From assembly GCA_043820265.1 (NCBI GenBank), contig JBDREA010000085.1:1-10483 (forward strand): a stretch of DNA of 10,483 nt. Reading direction: 5' to 3'. This DNA is from JBDREA01 sp043820265 (GTDB taxonomy: Archaea; Altiarchaeota; Altiarchaeia; IMC4; JBDREA01). The notes under the pieces were generated by a model that saw only the letters and a list, made by a program, of their open reading frames with translations, had not been told where the DNA came from and searched no databases. A program made the position numbers and the translations under genes. Below are positions 6,476 to 10,483 of this stretch, piece by piece (the first letter of the stretch is position 1; each line of letters begins with the position of its first letter).

Positions 6476-7504
6476 TTATCTGTTCGGTTCGATTATTACC
6501 TTGATTGACTCCTTTCCTTCGGAGACGAGTTTAAAACCCAGTCCAGTTTCGTTCAAGCTTAATCTGTGCGTAACTAAATCTTCCACTTCCACCAACCCCT
6601 TTGAAATCAATTCAAGAGCTTGCCTTAAATCCGAGGAATCCGCTGCGTAGGTCTGGGTGAGGCTTAATTGCCTGAACCAGAGATCGTTTAGGGGGAGGGG
6701 GTAATCGACTCCTGGGTCGGCCGGAGCGAAAAAAAGGACGGTACCGCCTTTTTCGACGCATCCGAAGGCCTGTTTCACGGCCGACACCGCACCAGTAGTC
6801 AAAATAACAGTGTCTACTAAGCCACCGTCGTTTTTTTCTTTCACGAATTCACGGATATCCATCCTTGCATCAATCGCATAGTCCGCCCCGGATTTTTCTG
6901 CCTTCTCCAATTTATACTCCTGAACATCAGATGCAAAAACTTTTTTTACCCCCAATGCCTTGGCAAGCTTAATATGCAGTAGACCTGAAATACCCGAACC
7001 CAGCACCAGTACACTTTGACCTTCTTTGACGCCTGCCTTCTTTTGAGAGCGAAGCACACAACCCAATGGTTCAACGAATGAGCCCACCTCAAATGAGACG
7101 TTATCTGATAGGGCTAAAACCCCTCCCTTCTCTATGTTGATCTTTGGGATCCGAATGTATTGGGAAAATCCTCCAGGAAAAAACTTGGTCTTGCCTATCA
7201 TCTCGCAGCTTGTTTCCCTGTCGCTTAAACAAAATCTACAGCTTGCGCAGCAGACGTGATGGGTCGCCATGATGCGGTCGCCTACCTTGAACTTCGTGAC
7301 CCCCTCACCAACCTCTTCGATCACTCCAGCGACCTCGTGTCCAAGAACGAGAGGGGCCTTCTTTATCCGATACCACTCCATCAAGTCGCTTCCGCAGATG
7401 CCTGAGGCCATGCATTTCATGAGGATCTCGCCGGCATCAATTTCTGGCTTGGGCAATTCCTCGACCCTAACATCTGCGTTGCTGTAGTACATCGCAACTT
7501 TCAT
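6476..7504 (-). CDS. zinc-dependent NAD-type alcohol/polyol dehydrogenase (MDR superfamily)
   Basis: A 342-residue medium-chain dehydrogenase of the sorbitol/threonine dehydrogenase type. The catalytic zinc set is visible: Cys37 in GICGSD, His56-Glu57 in GHEVAG, and Glu145 in VEPLGCV. The structural zinc loop is complete with Cys86, Cys89, Cys92 and Cys100. The cofactor-binding loop GSGISG lies at 169-174, and Asp193 at the end of the second Rossmann strand favours NAD over NADP. The start is ATG 7504, without a Shine-Dalgarno. It lies 34 nt behind the LsrF-like aldolase and is probably in the same operon, which suggests that it oxidises or reduces the aldolase's hydroxy/keto substrate or product. 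The substrate cannot be named from the sequence; threonine, sorbitol and inositol-type polyols are all possible for this family. Confidence 0.9.
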   Translation of the reverse strand: MKVAMYYSNADVRVEELPKPEIDAGEILMKCMASGICGSDLMEWYRIKKAPLVLGHEVAGVIEEVGEGVTKFKVGDRIMATHHVCCASCRFCLSDRETSCEMIGKTKFFPGGFSQYIRIPKINIEKGGVLALSDNVSFEVGSFVEPLGCVLRSQKKAGVKEGQSVLVLGSGISGLLHIKLAKALGVKKVFASDVQEYKLEKAEKSGADYAIDARMDIREFVKEKNDGGLVDTVILTTGAVSAVKQAFGCVEKGGTVLFFAPADPGVDYPLPLNDLWFRQLSLTQTYAADSSDLRQALELISKGLVEVEDLVTHRLSLNETGLGFKLVSEGKESIKVIIEPNR

Positions 7505-7538
7505 TTTGTTCGAGAATTTTTTGAAAGAAAGTTAGAAG

Positions 7539-8327
7539 TTATTTTTCCCTCTTTTTCTCCTCAAAGACCTGGAGGGCCTCTTTGGGCGAAGCGTTTTTGT
7601 GGACTACTTCGCGCACGGCCTGGATCATTGCAACAGGATCCTCGGACTGGAAGATGTTTCTTCCCATATCAACACCCACAGCTCCCGCATTAATGGCATT
7701 GGACGTCATCTCCAAGGCTTCCTTTTCAGGCAGCTTCTTTCCGCCAGCCATGACAACGGGAACAGGGCATGTGTCGACGACTCGTTCAAATCCTTCGCAG
7801 TAGTACGTCTTTACGATACGGGCTCCAAGTTCGGCCGCCATCCTTGAGGCAAGAGACAGGTATCGGGCATCCTTGACCAGATCCTTTCCAACGGCAGTAA
7901 CAGCAACGACAGGGATCCCGTATTCTTCGGCTTCATCGATCACTTTTGTGAAATTGAGGATGGTGTCTCTTTCGAAATCTGAACCGACCATGATTGAAAA
8001 TGCAACTCCAGCCACGTTAAGTCGTATTGCGTCCCTCATCGAGGCGACTATGCCTTCGCGGAGCAATTCTTTACTGAGGATGCTTGTGCCGCCTGAAACC
8101 CGAAGCACTATCGGAACCTCAGAGTTAGGATCGATATAATTTCTTAGGGCTCCGCGAGTAAGCATCAAGGTATCAACATAAGGCAAAAGCGGATTCACCG
8201 TATCCCCTATGTTTTCCAAGCCGGTTGTCGGTCCCATAAAGTATCCATGGTCTACAGCCAACATTACAGTGCGCCCGGTCTTAGGTTTTATAATCCTCGC
8301 TAATCTGTTCTTCATACCCCAACTCAT
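7539..8327 (-). CDS. class I aldolase/thiolase of the DeoC/LacD/FbaB group, LsrF-like
   Basis: A 262-residue TIM-barrel Schiff-base enzyme. It resembles bacterial LsrF (3-hydroxy-5-phosphonooxypentane-2,4-dione thiolase) more than archaeal aldol enzymes making aminodideoxyheptulosonate: note AVDHGYFMGPTTGLE (24-38), PLLPYVDTLMLTRG (46-59), VLRVSGGTSIL (74-84), AVTAVGKDLVKDARY (142-156) and VAGVAFSIMVGSD nearby. The probable Schiff-base lysine is Lys173 in IVKTYY. Phosphate-binding elements are AGGKKLPEKEALEM (194-207) and GVDMGRNIFQ (218-227). The start at 8327 is set by GGAGGT with 7 nt spacing, the best Shine-Dalgarno in the window. No autoinducer-2 uptake or kinase genes are nearby, so the LsrF reaction is doubtful here; a fructose-bisphosphate aldolase-like or heptulosonate synthase role remains possible. 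Confidence 0.88.
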   Translation of the reverse strand: MSWGMKNRLARIIKPKTGRTVMLAVDHGYFMGPTTGLENIGDTVNPLLPYVDTLMLTRGALRNYIDPNSEVPIVLRVSGGTSILSKELLREGIVASMRDAIRLNVAGVAFSIMVGSDFERDTILNFTKVIDEAEEYGIPVVAVTAVGKDLVKDARYLSLASRMAAELGARIVKTYYCEGFERVVDTCPVPVVMAGGKKLPEKEALEMTSNAINAGAVGVDMGRNIFQSEDPVAMIQAVREVVHKNASPKEALQVFEEKKREK

Positions 8328-8334
8328 CTTCTAA

Positions 8335-8340
8335 ACCTCC
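8335..8340 (-). promoter_or_regulatory. strong Shine-Dalgarno of the LsrF-like gene
   Basis: GGAGGT on the minus strand, 7 nt before the ATG at 8327. It fixes that start over the in-frame ATG four codons later. It lies inside the 24-nt gap after the small Cys-protein gene, which fits translation re-initiation within a shared transcript. Confidence 0.8.
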
Positions 8341-8351
8341 AAAAAATGATT

Positions 8352-8573
8352 TTATTTAACCTGCTTTTCTGGCCTAATGATCAAATAATCCTTTTCGATC
8401 AACCAGTGATGGAAATCATAGGTCGTGTATCTGCATTTAGTCTTGCAGATAGACCTGATAGTCTCATATTCAACTGAGCCAGATTCTTTGGTGTCCAAAT
8501 CCAATTGGACCGGACAAGAAACATCCTTGCAGAACTCCCGCCTCTGATAATCAACATAACCAGGAATTGACAT
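8352..8573 (-). CDS. small four-cysteine protein of unknown function
   Basis: A 73-residue soluble protein when started at ATG 8573. It has four cysteines in two pairs, Cys15/Cys20 (FCKDVSC) and Cys43/Cys47 (ICKTKC), plus His55-His56 in FHHWLIEK. The polar sequence between the pairs (DLDTKESGSVEYETIR) looks helical. Two spaced Cys pairs suggest zinc or an iron-sulfur cluster; this is inferred, and no named family is recognised with confidence. The frame remains open upstream to a GTG at 8699, but those 42 extra residues look like translated spacer, and a TATA-like element about 28 nt before 8573 supports the shorter form. It leads the probable operon with the LsrF-like aldolase (24 nt downstream) and the zinc dehydrogenase, so it may be an accessory or regulatory partner to them. 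Confidence 0.72.
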   Translation of the reverse strand: MSIPGYVDYQRREFCKDVSCPVQLDLDTKESGSVEYETIRSICKTKCRYTTYDFHHWLIEKDYLIIRPEKQVK

Positions 8574-8597
8574 AATGTAAACCAAAGAAAACAAACA

Positions 8598-8605
8598 ATA
8601 AAAAC
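8598..8605 (-). promoter_or_regulatory. possible TATA box for the Cys-protein/aldolase/dehydrogenase unit
   Basis: TTTTTATT on the minus strand, centred about 28 nt before the ATG at 8573, the distance expected for a leaderless archaeal transcript. No Shine-Dalgarno precedes that ATG, which agrees with a leaderless message. The surroundings are T-rich, so the match alone is weak. Confidence 0.4.
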
Positions 8606-8694
8606 TAAACGGTACACCCACAACGTTCAATATCTTAATATCCCCGATAAAGGAAGAACTAATGAAACAGTTTCGCCCTGGCTGTTCTTTTGTT

Positions 8695-8747
8695 CTCACA
8701 AAAGGTTTATTACTTAAAATCGGCTTTTAAACATAACTGTTTGTGAG
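8695..8747. repeat. nested inverted repeats in the intergenic region
   Basis: CTCACAAA (8695-8702) is exactly inverted as TTTGTGAG (8740-8747). Between them TTAAAA (8714-8719) is inverted as TTTTAA (8725-8730) around a TCGGC loop. The two dyads share a centre within about one base. The arrangement could be an operator, a terminator structure or chance; the inner arms are simple AT sequence. Confidence 0.4.
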
Positions 8748-8760
8748 TTTCAATCAACGT

Positions 8761-8773
8761 GGAAAGTGTTTCC
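8761..8773. repeat. short hairpin after the glycosyltransferase gene
   Basis: GGAAA and TTTCC form a perfect 5-bp stem with a GTG loop, 2 nt past the glycosyltransferase stop codon. On the minus strand it is not followed by a T-run, so a terminator role is uncertain. Confidence 0.3.
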
Positions 8774-8775
8774 TA

Positions 8776-10404
8776 TTATTTTTCGTCGTAGGGAGTCTCA
8801 AGGTTATACTCGATTTTTCCAAGTTTATCCCAGAGGATATTTGGTGATGATTTTTTTAGGAATACTACTTCGTTTCCAGTTGGAAGTATAAACCTGTGGG
8901 AGATATATTCTTTTTGGATATCTGGAATGTAACGAATCAGAGTGAAATCAACACCATAGATTATATCCGGATCTTTCTCGCCAATGGAGTATGTATAATT
9001 CCACTTATTATGGCCTGGGTGAAACTCTCTCCAATCCTTTATCTGCATCCTTTCACGAGCAATTTTCGCATCATTTTTCCCTAGCAAGTCAATGAAAGTT
9101 CGATTGCTAAAATAGGGAGTTATCCCCGCCCTCCACACAGTTATTGTTGCATTAGGAAACGTAACCTCCCTAAGCACTTTTGCTATGATAACCGCACCCG
9201 GATGCATTTCCACATGGAGTGGTGGATTTTTCAAAAGAACATAATCAAGATTCATATAGTTATGCGTATTAAGAGAAATGGAAAGCAGGATATTCATGCA
9301 AACGAAAAATGCAAATAATCGTTTCCCTTCAATTGGTATTGTCTCAAGTGGTTTAAATATTCCATAGCATAATAAAATCAAAAAGAAGGGCATAACAACA
9401 GAAACGTATCTGTCGGCCCCACCAAACCAACTCCACACATCTCCCCCAACATAGATGCTATATGCTAATTGAACAATGAAGACATAGGCAAGTAATAGTT
9501 TCTCATTCTGTTTTTTTGGAATAATCAATGCGAGAATGGCGAATAGAAATGGGATAACTGAAATCCCCCGGATAAAGAAATTAGCCATTGCAAGCCCTTT
9601 CATAATCCTATCACTTGCTGAGATCCCGGTAACTTTTAGGTAATACGTATTTGGGAGGAATTCACCAAAGTTCCAGTATCTGAATAATGTCTGGCCCCCT
9701 ACGAATATCACAATGAATAATAGTACCCACATTATCCTCTTCGCTTGAAACCGTTTCCGGGCAATTAATAAAAATGCCGGAACCGCAAGAAAATTAATCA
9801 GAAAATCTACCCGCAACAAGGAGCCAATACCAAGTAATAATAAAAGACGATTGCTTACTACTACCTTACTCTGGAGGCACCTTAGAGATTCCAAGAGGAC
9901 AAGGCTCATAATAACTAAGATTGGGCCAACGTCCATTCCCTGAAGTGCGAAGTTGTTGATTGGATAGTAAAAAGCAGTCAGGAATAAACTACTGGTTACG
10001 ATAACTTTAGACCCCTCCGCAACAAACTCTGCTATTTTCCTAATAATGCTAAGAGCATACAGTACCAATATGAGTTCAGTTAATTGGATGATTAGACTAA
10101 CCTTTGATCCATCAATGGGTAACAAATGAACCAAAGCCATATACAAGACAAACAAAAAATTTGAATAACCCTCGACATATTCACCCCCGGGATTCCATCG
10201 CAGGCCATGCCCTTCTGCAAGATTACGGGCATACCGCATTGAAATCATCGCATCATCGAATAGACAAAAATATCTTGTCCCATTTATTACAAAACTGGTA
10301 CTGTAAATGAAATAGATTCCATACAAAAAATATACAACCAATAATAAAGAGAATGCAGTTATCCCAAATCTCTTATAATCACGAATTTTGATAGCGACAT
10401 TCAT
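8776..10404 (-). CDS. GT-C family membrane glycosyltransferase (AftB/ArnT-like)
   Basis: A 542-residue integral membrane protein with roughly ten hydrophobic segments, expected to move a sugar from a polyprenyl-phosphate carrier to an acceptor on the outer face of the membrane. After the first membrane helix (about 15-38) comes the loop LFDDAMISMRYARNLAEGHG with its paired aspartates (50-51), the probable catalytic site, then NPGGEYVEGYSNFL (71-84). Later family marks are GEFLPNTYYLK (247-257), YVGGDVWSWF (318-327) and, in the soluble C-terminal part, WRAGITPYFSNRTFIDLLG (424-442) and FHPGHNKWNY. Donor and acceptor are unknown; S-layer, pilin or lipid glycosylation are possible. The start at ATG 10404 is supported by AGGAG 8 nt upstream; a GTG at 10407 would add one residue. 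It is the most AT-rich gene here, with sampled rows of 25-47% GC. Confidence 0.85.
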   Translation of the reverse strand: MNVAIKIRDYKRFGITAFSLLLVVYFLYGIYFIYSTSFVINGTRYFCLFDDAMISMRYARNLAEGHGLRWNPGGEYVEGYSNFLFVLYMALVHLLPIDGSKVSLIIQLTELILVLYALSIIRKIAEFVAEGSKVIVTSSLFLTAFYYPINNFALQGMDVGPILVIMSLVLLESLRCLQSKVVVSNRLLLLLGIGSLLRVDFLINFLAVPAFLLIARKRFQAKRIMWVLLFIVIFVGGQTLFRYWNFGEFLPNTYYLKVTGISASDRIMKGLAMANFFIRGISVIPFLFAILALIIPKKQNEKLLLAYVFIVQLAYSIYVGGDVWSWFGGADRYVSVVMPFFLILLCYGIFKPLETIPIEGKRLFAFFVCMNILLSISLNTHNYMNLDYVLLKNPPLHVEMHPGAVIIAKVLREVTFPNATITVWRAGITPYFSNRTFIDLLGKNDAKIARERMQIKDWREFHPGHNKWNYTYSIGEKDPDIIYGVDFTLIRYIPDIQKEYISHRFILPTGNEVVFLKKSSPNILWDKLGKIEYNLETPYDEK

Positions 10405-10412
10405 CACATGTA

Positions 10413-10417
10413 CTCCT
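10413..10417 (-). promoter_or_regulatory. Shine-Dalgarno of the glycosyltransferase gene
   Basis: AGGAG on the minus strand, 8 nt before the ATG at 10404. It favours this ATG over the GTG at 10407 and over the out-of-frame ATG at 10409. Confidence 0.6.
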
Positions 10418-10445
10418 AAGATTAGTAGAAATTATCCCCTCAGAT

Positions 10446-10453
10446 TATTTAAA
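10446..10453 (-). promoter_or_regulatory. archaeal TATA box for the glycosyltransferase gene
   Basis: TTTAAATA on the minus strand, an exact match to the archaeal TATA consensus, preceded by a G-rich run. It predicts transcription starting near 10423 and a leader of about 19 nt that would contain the AGGAG. Together the two signals make this gene the head of its own transcript. Confidence 0.55.
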
Positions 10454-10483
10454 ATCCCCCTAATTAAAAGACCCTTTAGAAAA

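Larger units (their letters stand above)
8574..8775. other. 202-nt intergenic region with dyads and promoter elements
   Basis: No convincing gene lies between the glycosyltransferase stop and the small Cys-protein start. The interval holds a short hairpin just after the glycosyltransferase stop, a pair of nearly concentric inverted repeats around 8721, and a TATA-like element near 8601. A minus-strand open frame crosses part of it from a GTG at 8699, but its residues look like spacer. Confidence 0.6.

Noticed and set aside
8574..8699. 42-residue N-terminal extension of the small Cys protein from a GTG start
   Set aside because: The residues look like translated spacer DNA, the region holds a TATA-like element and dyads, and ATG 8573 begins the compact Cys domain.
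8748..8756. GTTTCAATC, resembling the end of many CRISPR repeats
   Set aside because: A single copy with no repeat-spacer pattern nearby.

Overview
The window most likely comes from an archaeon. The evidence is: TATA-box-like AT elements centred about 25-30 nt upstream of several start codons, which suits leaderless or short-leader archaeal transcripts; a dehydrogenase for tetrahydromethanopterin-bound C1 units; and an archaeal-looking nuclease-fold/winged-helix protein. An NAD(P)-type (MtdB-like) methylene-H4MPT dehydrogenase in an archaeon brings Altiarchaeota to mind, because an F420-independent Wood-Ljungdahl pathway has been described there. That placement is an inference from one gene and rests on memory. 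Nearly all genes lie on the minus strand; only the 2702-3892 gene is on the plus strand.

Layout by position: (1) 32-2626, minus: acetolactate synthase large subunit (ilvB-like) followed by an MtdB-like dehydrogenase, about 24 nt apart and probably co-transcribed. (2) 2627-2701: a compact divergent promoter region. (3) 2702-3892, plus: an unnamed protein with a degenerate restriction-endonuclease-like N-terminus and a winged-helix-like segment. It converges on the next unit with only 9 nt between stop codons. (4) 3902-6421, minus: a DUF2207 membrane protein with a poly-glycine C-terminus, then LemA; the stop and start codons abut. (5) 6476-8573, minus: a small four-cysteine protein, an LsrF-like class I aldolase with a strong Shine-Dalgarno, and an NAD-type zinc alcohol dehydrogenase, spaced 24 and 34 nt apart, so probably an operon. 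(6) 8574-8775: a 202-nt intergenic region with dyad symmetries. (7) 8776-10404, minus: a GT-C membrane glycosyltransferase in visibly AT-richer DNA with its own TATA box and Shine-Dalgarno.

The first unit joins one-carbon metabolism (the methylene/methenyl-H4MPT step) to the first committed step of branched-chain amino acid synthesis from pyruvate. The LemA/DUF2207 pair is a known but functionally obscure envelope module. The Cys-protein/aldolase/dehydrogenase unit looks like a small-molecule pathway acting on a phosphorylated keto compound; its substrate cannot be read from the sequence. I saw no rRNA, tRNA, insertion sequence, CRISPR array or phage gene. Nothing here is clearly a new defence or mobile system. 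The least explained items are the four-Cys protein with its aldolase/dehydrogenase partners and the nuclease-fold/winged-helix protein.
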